Translations under genes and position numbers: made by a program
The notes under the pieces: model-generated
What the model was told of the DNA's origin: nothing
Database searches by the model: none
Seen by the model: the letters and a program-made list of their open reading frames with translations, nothing else
Origin: Nematopogon swammerdamellus
Taxonomy: Eukaryota > Arthropoda > Insecta > Lepidoptera > Adelidae
Direction: 5' to 3'
Assembly (NCBI GenBank): GCA_946902875.1
Contig: OX336339.1
Span: forward strand, 24,707,349 to 24,771,348
DNA: 64,000 nt
Part shown: piece by piece, positions 55,093-64,000 of the stretch
Layout of the letters: each line of letters starts with the position of its first letter
How positions within the stretch are numbered: position 1 is the stretch's first letter

Positions 55093-57086
55093 AAGCCAAT
55101 GTGACCTTCCTGGTTCAGGAAATCATAAGCGGGCCTTTTGAGCGCTCGGCTACTGTGGGCGATAAGTTGCAGATTTACTGGAAATTGTCCAGAGATAGTG
55201 ACTGCGGTACGGTGGCGTATGCGCGGGCGGAATACTTTGTATTGCGGTGCTAAAATGCTACCTTCTTCTATTATCCTAAAAAATATAGCGAGTTTCTACG
55301 GGTGCCACGGACATTCATATCTTAGGATTTTTTAAGCAATAAATCATAACGCTGTGTCATTGGCGGCCTGAACTGTGAGCAAAAGACACGCGAAGCGAAG
55401 CTGCGGGCAAAATATAGTTCAGGGTATATAGAAAACGTCAATATGTAAATAACAACTCACACAAAGAATTTATTTATTAGTCGTATTATTTATTATTTAT
55501 TTAATCGACATAAAAACACCGAAGTGCAATAATCAAATAATCAAATAGTCAACAACCATCAAAATGATGTTGGGACCCTTCCCACGTGGACACATCCTTA
55601 ATGATTTAATATAAACCACTTTTTTTCTAAAAAATATGTTAAACTAAGAATCAGAAACGTGTTAAGGAAAAATGTGAAAATGTTTGGACAGGTGAATACC
55701 TCTTCCTTTCACAATAATGATTTTTCTTTTGAAATGTTAAATGATGATGAAAATCTGAAATGTGTACATACGCCTCTTCGAAAGCGTGTAGTTCTAATCG
55801 TCTTCATAATGGCAAATGATACAAGAAGTTTGATCTTTAACAGGACATTTTTCCTCCACCTAGAGAATACGGCATTACAACAAAATACATCGAACCGAAC
55901 CAAAACGGCCATAGAAGAGATGTGGCATTACAAAACTAAAGCATAGGCGCATTCTTTAGCGTTGTCGAACAAATGGCTGGCGTTAAATTACAAAGACGTG
56001 CGTCGGTGCCTCGTCTGTGTTTGCAGTTTTAGCGCAAATTTGTATTGTCTCAGTGCGCACACGTTCCGCCGACGAGATGGATGAGGTCGAAGCAACGGTG
56101 GAGCCATTAGTCGTATTTGCCAGACCCAGCCTTGAACCTGAGATGTTTCTCTTGGAGAAAAGTTAATGAACAAGAACCAGAAGTATTGATTTTGTTATAT
56201 TATATTTATGGTCAGAAAAGGGCTATAGATAATATACTTATGAACCAGACTTACAAAACGGCAACAATAATTAGTGAAAGCTAAGCAATGACGGTAAACA
56301 AACAAATCAATTAAAATTGTGAAACAAACTTGACAATAGATGAATATGATGCCCACGAGTTAAACAATACCATTTTGACGTAGACCCATCACGCAAAACA
56401 TATTGGCATCATTATTAAAATCATTTATTCCAAAATGACGAGCGCCTTCATTTCAACATAAAAGCGAAAGCTACCACGATGCGTGTCGGCAAAGCTGCCG
56501 GGCCTTATAAATCCACGGACAATGCCACTTTGTCTTCTCACCTTGCACCTCGACAACAAAAAGCATTAAGTTCCAGCCAGCTACGTCCGATGGCCCCAAA
56601 GTTGCACATGTTCTTGTAAAGAGGCCTATAAAACTAGCACGCAGAATGTAATGGGAATCTGGTCTGAGCGGGGCGTGGGCGAACAATTTCGACCTCAGTG
56701 TCATGTCGTGGACAAGGCTGACTATAAGATGGCATACCTTGTTGTAGCGTGAGTAGGATACTAAGCTTTCGACAAAGTAGGAGATGGCTCTGAGATAAAT
56801 TAGTATATGTTCTCGTTTGCCTTAAAAGTTTGTGAACTCAAAGTATGCTATGTAAGAACTAGTTTTAGATTTATGCATTTTTAAGCATATTATTTACAGC
56901 TTCTATTTTGTTAATAAAAACTTAAACGTAGACTTAATTGAAGAACTTAAGTAAATTTACTATGGTGCCATATTGCAGTTGTCCAGACTCTATAATAGTC
57001 TATGGGCGACATATAATCTACACCAATTTTCCATCGCTTGGTTATGCCTTATAACTTTTGAGTAAACCCAATGCCTTATTCCTCAG
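55093..57086. other. Unassigned intronic stretch before exon C
   Basis: Includes a 'gaagctgcgggcaaaatatag' scrap near 55395. The 95-codon + frame at 55659-55946 and the 77-codon minus frame at 56471-56704 have no recognised domain and no splice-compatible context that I can see. Confidence 0.4.
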
Positions 57087-57288
57087 GTGCAACACTACAT
57101 CCTGGTGGTTCAAGCTCAGGACAGCGGACACCCAGCGCTCTCCAGCACGGTAACTGTCTACTGCAACGTGCTCGACCTCAACGACAACGCACCCGTGTTC
57201 GATCCCATGAGCTACTCCAACGAGATCTTCGAGAACGTCTCCATCGCCACTTCCGTCATCACGCTCAGCGCCACAGATCTCGATTCCG
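57087..57288 (+). CDS. ft: Fat-like cadherin, coding exon C
   Basis: A 202-nt exon, entering in phase 0 and leaving in phase 1. The acceptor is ttattcctcag and the donor attccg|gtgagg. It completes the repeat begun in exon B (VQHYILVVQAQDSG with the DxG/DxA site), carries the linker DLNDNAPVF, and starts the next repeat with FENVS (xEx) and TDLDSG (DxD). The split glycine codon is completed by exon D, giving DSGDNGKLKY, the expected DxDSGxNG loop of a cadherin repeat. An overlapping frame also stays open here but has no cadherin signature and is a shadow. N-glycosylation sequon NVS. Confidence 0.92.
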
Positions 57289-57599
57289 GTGAGGACTGAT
57301 CGATATTCATTGTCATTTTAATCGGAAGACAAATGTTAAATTATATAAGTTAACCGACAGCTACATTTGAGCTGAAGGTGGTAAAATCGGTCATTAATGA
57401 TCAGTGTATTTGAAAGTTTTTAAGATATCAATACGACATTCTACGACAATATATTATTCATTTCATCGAAAAGTTATAACTTACGACTTTAGATACTCAT
57501 ATTTTGAAATGTTAACACATACTTAATAAAATTTTCCATTTTCTTCCAGATTATTGTAAATTTTAATAGTTCACTTTCTTTCTGCACCACAAAATAAGA

Positions 57600-57826
57600 G
57601 GTGAAAAAAAACAAGTTTCTTGTATGGGGACCACTTTAATTTTTTTACTTCTTTAGTTCAGTGTTATTTGTTGTTATATCCGCTATAATAACACATATTC
57701 TTTGAAAATTTCAACCGGCTAGCTATTACGGTTCCAAAATTACAGCCATCGGAAGGATGGACGGACAGACAGAAAAACGCAGTAGACTTAGCACTAGGCT
57801 TCTGTACGGGGAACGAAAACCTAATA
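57600..57826 (-). repeat. 'ggttccgta' family fragment
   Basis: aacaagtttcttgtatgggg, tatccgctataataacacat, ggctagctattacggttcca, ggcttctgtacggggaacga, aaacct. Confidence 0.7.
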
Positions 57827-58074
57827 AAAAGAGGCTCAGCGCCACTGTCAGTATTACAAATAGCGTGCATAAATACAGCGCAACCCAACGTTATCAGCGA
57901 TCAATATTGCACGGAACAGCTCACGCGACCCCGCCGCGCTCCGTTCGACCGGGGCGACCGACAACCGCACCGCGCGACGCGCCTGTCTTTCCAAATTTAC
58001 TCTCGCACAATTTCACATTGCTCGTGGCCACCTTAGAAACAAACTTTACAATGCTTCAATTCGTTTCAATTTTG

Positions 58075-58459
58075 TCAGCCTCGATAGCTCAGTGGTGCAG
58101 ACAGTCGACTGTCGCTATTGATTGTTAAGCAACGCTGGGCGCGGTCAGTACTTGGAAGGGTGACCGTTCCACCGTTGGAGGCTGACCGTGGTTCGGATTC
58201 CACGTAAAACTGTAGGTCCCTTCCCTTCTTACCTTACTTGGTGGTAGGGTTTATCCCGCCCGGGTTGGTACCACCGCACTGAATGAAAGGTCGGTCGAAA
58301 CGGCTATGTAAATAGTTTGTGTTTTCCGTCCAGTTCAGTGTAGCCGGCTCGACCGAAGGGAAACGCTGACGTGGCACCAAGTTCACCCGTTGTTATGGGC
58401 CGACATCACGGATGTTGTAGGTGATGTAGCCAACCGTGTCAGTCTCCATAAAAAAAAAT
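58075..58459 (+). mobile_element. tRNA/5S-type SINE, full-length copy on + strand (S11)
   Basis: Reads 5' to 3': gtcagcctcgatagctcagt (box A-like), ttaagcaacgctgggcgcgg and tcagtacttggaagggtgac (5S-like), a box B-like ggttcggattcc 105 bp after box A, the body with ggtggtagggtttatcccg, the tail gatgttgtaggtgatgtagc, ccgtgtcagtctccat and A9. The box A to 'box B' distance is too long for a plain tRNA head. Confidence 0.9.
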
Positions 58460-58483
58460 ATACAAACATATTGTTTGTGTTTG

Positions 58484-58641
58484 TTTTTTTTATTGTCAGC
58501 TCGACATATGGCGCCGAGGCACCCATGAGGTGTCTGACGGCGTCCATGCATTTGGTCGTATGCGGGGGTTGCGAATGCCATGCCGGCCTGACGTGCCCAT
58601 TCACGCCCCTCTTAAAGAACCCGAAACTGTACTTGGGGGGA
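58484..58641 (-). mobile_element. CR1-like LINE 3' end, short copy
   Basis: About 140 bp of the same 3' end as the next feature, with its own poly(T), placed between the SINE S11 and a longer copy in the same orientation. Confidence 0.75.
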
Positions 58642-58652
58642 AATTATTATTA

Positions 58653-59205
58653 TTTTTTTTTTTTTATTGACAGCGCGACATATGGCGCCGAGCCACCCAT
58701 AAGGTGTCTAGCGACGCCCATGAACATTCGGTCGTATGCGGGGGTTGCGAATGCCATGCCGGCCTGACAGGTGCCCATTCACGCCCCTCTTGAAGGACCC
58801 GAGACTGTACTTGGGGGGAAATATATGGGCAGGGAGAGCGTTCCAGAGTTTACCGGTTCTGTAAAGGAAAGATCTGCAGAATCGATTGGTACGCATCCGC
58901 GGTAAGTCCAGCGTGTAGGGATGCAATCCCTGCCCAGTGCGCGTGGTGCGAAGGTGGAAAGGGGACGGCGGGATCGCAATAAACAGCTCCTCCGAGCACT
59001 CCCCATGGAATAAGCGATAGAACACACTTAGGGAGCCGACATCCCTACGGTGTTGCAGTGGTTCTAGATCGCAGGACACTTCGGGGTCACCCACTAGTCG
59101 CACGGCTCGACGCTGGATTGAGTCCAGAGGCGTAAGCTGGTATTTGGCAGAGCCATCCCACAGGTGCGAGCAGTACTCCAAGCAGGACCTGATCTGCGTG
59201 TATGA
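58653..59205 (-). mobile_element. CR1-like LINE ORF2 C-terminus, 157-codon open frame
   Basis: Minus-strand frame 58708-59181: MEYCSHLWDGSAKYQL, LDSIQRRAVRLVGDPEV, VFYRLFHGECSEELF, MRTNRFCRSFLYRTGKLWN, YSLGSFKRGVNGHLSGRHG. This is the post-RT domain of CR1-like elements, followed by a ~50-bp 3' UTR and poly(A) (T on the + strand at 58652-58665). It is 5'-truncated and cannot transpose on its own. Of the CR1-like pieces here it is the best preserved. Confidence 0.82.
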
Positions 59206-59221
59206 TGATGATCTGAATGTA

Positions 59222-59300
59222 TCTGAAATACATTAGCAGGGAGAGCGTTCCAGAGTTTACCGGTTCTGTAGAGGAAAGATCCGCAGTTAGTTCGATACTT
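59222..59300 (-). mobile_element. CR1-like LINE internal scrap
   Basis: About 80 bp repeating the FLYRTGKLWNALPA segment, next to the longer copy; both flanks are lost. Confidence 0.65.
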
Positions 59301-59500
59301 TGTTGCTCCACAAAACGTTTTACAGAAACAATTACGATATGTAATTTGCATGGGGGGCAAAGTGGACCTGTTCCTTACAAGGATTTCTAATGTTTATACT
59401 TTTTATTCCGTTTAAAAAAAATGGGTGGGTATTTAATTTTTTTTGACTTATAAGTTCGTTTAGGCTTTTACCGCTATTACACATTGTGTAACACATTGTG

Positions 59501-60338
59501 TACCGTGTGGGGCCGGTACTTAAAAAGAATAGCCCCACTGCATATCTCCCCGTGCATGTCGTAAAAGGCGAGTACCGTGTGGGGCCGGTACTTAAAAAGA
59601 ATAGCCCCACTGCATATCTCCCCGTGCATGTCGTAAAAGGCGACTAAGGGATAAGGACAAGATGTCGCGCTAAAGGGCGAAAGGCTAGCCACCTCTCACC
59701 CTGGCGCGGTCCTTCCACCTTGTCATGCAGCAGGTGGGTCTTCGTGCCTCACTTGCTGCTTGATAGTTATCTTGTCCGTATACTGTGCTAAACGTGGTGG
59801 TTGGTGTTGTGCTTTAATTTACCAGAGTACTAATAAGGGAGTGAAAGTTGGGTATGGCAGGCGAAGCATGAGATCAGGATAAATGATGTCGAAATGCGCG
59901 CGTTGAGATGAGTATGTGTGGAATAGGAGGAGTATGTGTGTCTGTAGAATGGATGATAGGAGACTAATGAAAGAAATCTATGGAGCGAATGTTAGTGGAA
60001 GAGTCGGGAAGGGTCGCCCTAAACGCACGTACCTGGACCAGATCGGGCATGTGCTCAAAAAGGGTCAGGTGCGTAGTACCCGTAACCGACGAGCATGTAT
60101 GAAGAACATTATGAGAGTGGAAGAGGCGGCAAAAGTGTGTCAGGATCGTGGCGCATGGGGGTTGGGTTGTTTGCGTGGGTTGGGTCCGTTGTCTTTGCCT
60201 GCCCCACTGGGAGGCTGGCAGGCGTGACGTTATGTATGTGTATGTATGTATGAACTTATAGCACAACACCGATTACTCTGCTTACCCTGATTGTCGGGAT
60301 ACAAAAGCGTGAGTTATGTATGTATGTATGTACACATT
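59501..60338 (+). repeat. Repeat M with duplicated head, split by a LINE fragment
   Basis: The first 72 bp are tandemly duplicated (59501-59572, 59573-59644, one visible difference). The body continues to ttaccagagtact at about 59834. A LINE fragment (59836-60250) follows, then repeat M resumes at agcacaacaccgattactct and ends in (TATG)n around 60335. Confidence 0.8.
59836..60250 (+). mobile_element. LINE ORF C-terminal fragment (family N) inside repeat M
   Basis: Encodes CRMDDRRLMKEIYGANV, SGRVGKGRPKRTYLDQI and RNRRACMKNIMRVEEAAKV, the arginine-rich C-terminal tail that follows the RT in several LINE clades, then a 3' UTR (tctttgcctgccccactggg) ending in tatgtatgtatg. The open frame 59916-60227 is this tail, not a host gene. 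Confidence 0.75.
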
Positions 60339-60491
60339 GTATAGCTAATGTCCCCGGAGCGAGGGACGAAACATCGACTTTAAAAGTGAGTCGCTTTAAA
60401 TACCGCATAACTGAAAAACGTATACAATTTTTTTACTTAATTCCTATTGTACGTCGAAATAAAGGTTTTACTAATGGAGAACTTCTTACAG

Positions 60492-60679
60492 GCGACAACG
60501 GTAAGCTGAAGTACAGCATTGTGTCTGGAGACGACATCCACGATTTCGGCATCGCAGACAACGGCACCATCTTCACCGTCAGATCTCTGGATAGGGAGGC
60601 CAAGTCCATTTACAACTTGGTCGTCGCCGCCAGGGATCAGGCGAGGCCTTCTGCACTGCAGCTATCTTCTACTGTTCAG
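60492..60679 (+). CDS. ft: Fat-like cadherin, coding exon D
   Basis: A 188-nt exon, entering in phase 1 and leaving in phase 0. The acceptor is acttcttacag|gcgac. The donor, cag|gttggt, is weaker than the others. It encodes the centre of the repeat begun in exon C: GDNGKLKYSIVSGDD, a NGT sequon, LDREAKS (LDRE site) and ARDQA (DxA site), ending in STVQ. Exon E continues with VTIILKDVNDMAPEF, the next linker. Compared with the Drosophila protein as I remember it, this repeat seems to lack an insertion between the DxA site and the last strand; that point is from memory only. The open frame that continues past 60679 is intron read-through. Confidence 0.88.
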
Positions 60680-61691
60680 GTTGGTTTGGTCATTTTCTAT
60701 GTATTTATGGTCTTCTTTTCTTGGAAGCTTAGGAATATCTATAAATTTTATAATAATAATATTATAAAATTCATTGTCCTATAAAGCAGGAACTTTTGAT
60801 TACTAGCGTGTATTTATTACTTTAGAGTTTGGTTTATATAGTTTTTCTATTGATAATTCTTCGGCGAGAAAGTCTTTATGTTCAAGTTTCAGATTGTTGG
60901 CTTTTATGGCTGTTTTCATCATCTCCGCTTAAGTATCCCTTTTGAAGTGGCGTATATTCCTTCTCCATCATATTCGTCGACCATGAGCAAACAGTTTTAA
61001 TTACTACTAGATATAAACAATTTATCAAAGAAAGCGGTCCTATTTTCAGCAGAGTCCCAATCAACTGATAATACTGGTTCCATAAAAATAGCTCGCACCC
61101 ACACACAACCGCAACGTACTCACGCAGCTCTTTTGTTGGCCCAACCTGTTACTAGCTCGTTATTTGCTTTAGTCGTGGAGTGTTACTTTTGGTAGAGCCT
61201 CGCTGATTGATCATCGGGTAGTAGCGCTAGAGGGCCCTTAGGACTTTTGCCTTTCCAATGTTTGCTCAACGGCGACCGAACAAATTTGTTCCCATGTTTG
61301 GAGGTTCTCTGTTGGGACAACATTATTCGTGTCATGACCGTGTGCCCCATTATCAAAAAATGTAGAAGATTTTCTCTTTCTTGGAACTCGAAATCTGAAT
61401 GTATCCTTATAGTTAACTCCCGTGAAATCCCGATTAATAGAATCGGGATTTCTTAAATCATTATTGACAGAAATAGAAAAATATGTATTAATGATTTCTG
61501 TATCATTCCTTCGAACATAATTTTCACTCGTATTTGCATTTCACTAAGAGTAAATAATTTTGACAATCATACAATTTTATATTATGGAAAAATGTGTCTT
61601 CACTTACAGCTTTATTTTTCACTTCAGATGTTTTTTTTATAAGAGTGCATTTATACCGGCTACATAAGGCACCTTAAGCACAAAAACATTC

Positions 61692-61979
61692 AGTTAGCCA
61701 GTCAGTCAACGTGTAAGCGTCCACTCTGGTCATACGCCTCTCCAATTTTCCTCCAGTCCTCCCGGCCTTCAACAGTACGGAACAACTGCTTTCCGCCGAC
61801 GTACTTGATGTCGTCGTCCTACCTGGCGGGTGGTCTTCCCACACTCCGTTTTCCTGCCCACGGCCGCCAATGTGGGACACGGTTACTCCAACTTTCATTG
61901 TCTCTTCGGCTAACGTGCCCAGCCCACTGCCACTTTAGCTTAGCCACCCGGTGTCCAAATATCGACTACTTAGGTGCAT
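61692..61979 (-). mobile_element. RTE 3'-end fragment, minus strand
   Basis: Matches the last ~90 codons of the RTE ORF with its gtcagtca tail at the left edge. Small internal deletions and substitutions make it non-functional. Confidence 0.85.
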
Positions 61980-62149
61980 AAACAAAAACATTGCTCTTGA
62001 TTTTTAATTTCAACAAGGAGAAGTCTCTTGTAATCCAACTAGCTATGCCTTGAATGTTATCACCATCCAAGAGGCTAGCGTGGAAGAGACTTAAGCTAAC
62101 AGCGAGCAGAGTAGAGTAGAGGCTCCGTCAGAACTCAGAAGTAACGTAT

Positions 62150-62350
62150 ACAAACTAGATGATCATGTTCATTAGCGCACATTGTTGCCGCCACTCGAGG
62201 AGTCGAGAGAGGGCCCACAATGCCGGCTGATCAACGCACCGCGCGGCCGCAGCGAGACGTCTCTGCTTTATTTATTTTGTGAGATACAGTTAAGGCTTTG
62301 TGCGGAGCCAGCGTATTTATTTTTATCTCACGTTCTCGAGTGGTAAATAT
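62150..62350. promoter_or_regulatory. Candidate intronic regulatory block
   Basis: GC-richer block between two RTE fragments (cactcgaggagtcgagagag, gcaccgcgcggccgcagcga), including a ctcgaggagtcgag inverted repeat. Confidence 0.2.
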
Positions 62351-62442
62351 GAATTTGATGAAATATGAATCCGTGACTGTACAAATTAATACAGTTTATA
62401 AGAATAATTATAATTTTTTTGTAAAATGACAAAAAGTGTTAG

Positions 62443-62680
62443 CGGACATAGCCTCTCCAATTTAACTGCAGTCCTCCCGGCCTTCAGCGGTACAGAACCA
62501 CTGCTTTCCGCCCACGTAACGTAACTTCTCCGTCAATAACGAATAGTCCTCCCGTCACAACCTCGGTTCCATGACCTTGGCTTTGTCTCGGTTCATCTTC
62601 ACACCCACCTTCATAGACGCTGATCTTCCAGCACGGTCTGAAACTGAACACGGGGATTTGACAGAAAAAGTGTCAAGCGC
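62443..62680 (-). mobile_element. RTE fragment with large internal deletion, minus strand
   Basis: The left ~80 bp matches the extreme C-terminus of the RTE ORF; from about 62522 it jumps to the region around MATEVMTGGQFVIGGEVIE in the intact copy. The sequence between is lost. It has the same orientation as 61692-61979, 460 bp away, but both carry the C-terminal region, so they are separate copies or a duplication. Confidence 0.75.
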
Positions 62681-62702
62681 CTGTAATTAGTGTTCGTAAA
62701 CT

Positions 62703-62832
62703 ACTCGTATGTATGATTAACATTATGGTAGTAGATGAGGCAGAGGTGTGTCAGGATCGTGACACTCGGAAATCTGTTGTCTCTGCTTAATCCATTGGGA
62801 AACATGTGTGAAGTTATGTAGGTATGTATGTC
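62703..62832 (+). mobile_element. LINE family N 3' end
   Basis: gaggcagaggtgtgtcagga, tcgtgacactcggaaatctg, ending gttatgtaggtatgtatg. Confidence 0.65.
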
Positions 62833-62999
62833 TTAGATGGCAATGAACTAAGAAAATAACATCATCAATGTAGCATTTCTCAAATGGAGAAGAAAGGGCG
62901 AAGAGATAGAGGCAGACGCATACGGTACGTTAATTAAAGCTGCTGCAATGAAACATCACGCACGCAGATAGCCTTAGTCGGAGCCGATTAATTAGCACA

Positions 63000-63420
63000 G
63001 AATTGAGACATCAAACTCGCAACTATTCTGCTTCTACAGCCGCGTCCCACCGACTCTGCGATCCCTCCGATTGCACGGGGCATTCTTCGGCGCGGTCGCT
63101 CGGAAACAATTACCGACCGACACACACTTTTACTATTTATCACACAAATGAAATTTCTTTGGAGCCTTTACAACATAAATTTTCACAGGCGAGTGGGAAG
63201 TCGGTTCTTTATACCGGCACGAAGCGACGACACCCACGCCCGCGCCGACCACGTCGCCGTCGACTCCGATAGCTCCGGTCGCTTCGGCTATTTCGTCATA
63301 TTATTGATTACGGACGCGGCCGGCTATCGGAATCATAAATAACGATTCAACGTCTATGTCAAATGGGAGGTTGTCTCCTCAGGCGCACTGCCCTCGCTTC
63401 ACCGCTGCGGTCGCCGGTGC
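63000..63420. promoter_or_regulatory. Candidate intronic regulatory block upstream of exon E
   Basis: Non-repetitive, GC-rich, 280 bp before the exon E acceptor. Overlapping frames of 89 and 64 codons are arginine/proline-rich low-complexity reads and show no cadherin motif. Confidence 0.25.
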
Positions 63421-63702
63421 TTTATCAATTAGCATGAGTTGTGGGAACCCGATGACATTAATGTATTCTTTATATCCAAATCTCTTACGCGAGACCATTA
63501 ATCATCAGACAATGCACGAGGATCGAATTGTATTCAAAACAACGATATAAGTCTCATATTTAATAATAATTTCATAAAGTTCTTGTGTTATCGTTCTGTG
63601 TACCTAGTTATTACTGCCAGGGTAAAGCAAAATTACGAAGCCGCCATTATAAAAATATAACTAAATAGTAGCACATTTTAAATTCATATTTTCTCATTCC
63701 AG

Positions 63703-64000
63703 GTCACAATAATCCTCAAAGATGTCAACGATATGGCGCCCGAATTTATAACCCCGAACGAAACATCAGTGTCCGAGAACATTCCCCTCAACACCGCAGT
63801 CATGACGATCAAAGCCGTTGACAAGGACGAAGGCAGAAATGGCTACATTGAATACTTCATGACACCAGACCCGACTGTCAACGGCGTGTTCTCTCTTGGA
63901 AGTGTCGACGGATTGCTGAGAGCGACCGGAAAGCTGGACAGAGAACTAAGATCGAGTTTCATACTCACCGTTACGGCGAAAGACCGAGGCGATCCACCGA
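63703..64000 (+). CDS. ft: Fat-like cadherin, coding exon E (cut by window end)
   Basis: At least 298 nt, entering in phase 0 after the acceptor ttctcattccag, and truncated by the end of the window. It holds the linker DVNDMAPEF, then a near-complete repeat: NET sequon, SENIP (xEx), VDKDEGRNGYIEY (DxD and xNxxI/L region), LDRELRS (LDRE) and AKDRGDPP (DxA plus the start of the last strand). The frame is open to base 64000 (99 codons plus one base), so the exon or gene continues beyond the window. This and exons A-D make one unbroken run of cadherin repeats. Confidence 0.9.

Larger units (their letters stand above)
39302..57086 (+). other. ft intron B-C, phase 0, 17785 bp
   Basis: The longest fully bounded intron here. 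Continuity of the protein across it (LDYEE-VQHYIL) is strong evidence that it is removed as one unit. It hosts the antisense RTE element, a TIR element 119 bp past the donor, two foldback structures, four or more 'ggttccgta' copies, and the 211-bp and 313-bp tandem arrays. Confidence 0.9.
57289..60491 (+). other. ft intron C-D, phase 1, 3203 bp
   Basis: Phase 1 intron splitting a glycine codon. About three quarters is recognisable repeat: a 'ggttccgta' fragment, a full SINE, three CR1-like 3' ends, and repeat M interrupted by a LINE fragment. Confidence 0.9.
60680..63702 (+). other. ft intron D-E, phase 0, 3023 bp
   Basis: Contains two RTE 3' fragments in antisense and a LINE tail. The stretches 60680-61690, 61980-62440 and 62833-63702 show no repeat I recognise. 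Confidence 0.85.

Noticed and set aside
55047..55335. Frames of 68 and 65 codons after the 211-bp array
   Set aside because: They begin inside the array, overlap each other in different frames, and show no domain.
57071..57292. Alternative + strand frame over exon C
   Set aside because: Arg/Gln-rich shadow; the cadherin frame one register away carries all motifs and matches the splice phases.
59916..60227. 103-codon + strand frame as a host gene
   Set aside because: It is the C-terminal tail of LINE family N, duplicated at 42755-43042.

Overview
This window is animal DNA, almost certainly lepidopteran (moth or butterfly). It holds one protein-coding host gene. Five coding exons on the + strand (34985-35293, 39068-39301, 57087-57288, 60492-60679, and 63703 to the window end) carry consecutive cadherin repeats. 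Every exon is bounded by AG/GT splice signals and the phases agree (0, 0, 1, 0). Joined, they read through without a break: a partial repeat boundary, three complete extracellular cadherin repeats, and most of a fourth. Residue-level resemblance (for example SDWANDVFSLNPQTG, LDYEEVQHYIL, YCNVLDLNDNAP) points to the insect giant protocadherin Fat (ft, the cadherin-related tumour suppressor of the Fat/Dachsous/Hippo pathway). The first and last exons of the gene lie outside the window.

Everything else is intron: at least 34,984 bp upstream of the first visible exon, then introns of 3,774, 17,785, 3,203 and 3,023 bp. They are packed with small interspersed repeats, and the repeat content is what indicates Lepidoptera. 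The repeats include: (a) a near full-length RTE-type LINE at 45754-49003 (-), flanked by a 12-bp target-site duplication and broken by one frameshift, plus three dead fragments of the same family; (b) eleven copies or fragments of a poly(A)-tailed SINE whose head combines a tRNA-like box A with a block closely resembling 5S rRNA; (c) two or three other tRNA-like or related SINEs; (d) 3' ends of CR1-like LINEs; (e) a second LINE with a TATG-type tail; (f) a mariner transposase relic; (g) a very common family that begins 'gggttccgta' and ends 'actcgcacttggccggtttt'; (h) foldback elements and TIR MITEs; and (i) several local tandem arrays (58, ~215, 459, ~313, 211 and 72 bp periods).

The repeats are nested, so insertion order can be read at several points: the RTE sits in a tandem unit of a 'ggttccgta' repeat, a truncated SINE in another 'ggttccgta' repeat, a LINE fragment inside a repeat M copy, and a SINE beside half of a foldback element. 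Between them are less repetitive, GC-richer intronic blocks (for example 610-1050, 21340-22260, 32740-33260, 63000-63420) that are reasonable candidates for cis-regulatory sequence; this is inference only.

I found no intact tRNA or rRNA gene, no CRISPR array, no prokaryotic or viral gene cluster and no second host gene. I do not see a wholly new biological system. The most noteworthy signals are the tRNA/5S chimeric SINE and the reuse of the same head and tail modules across different retroposons. Repeat boundaries are by eye and usually good to within 5-20 bp; exon boundaries are exact if the splice calls are right.
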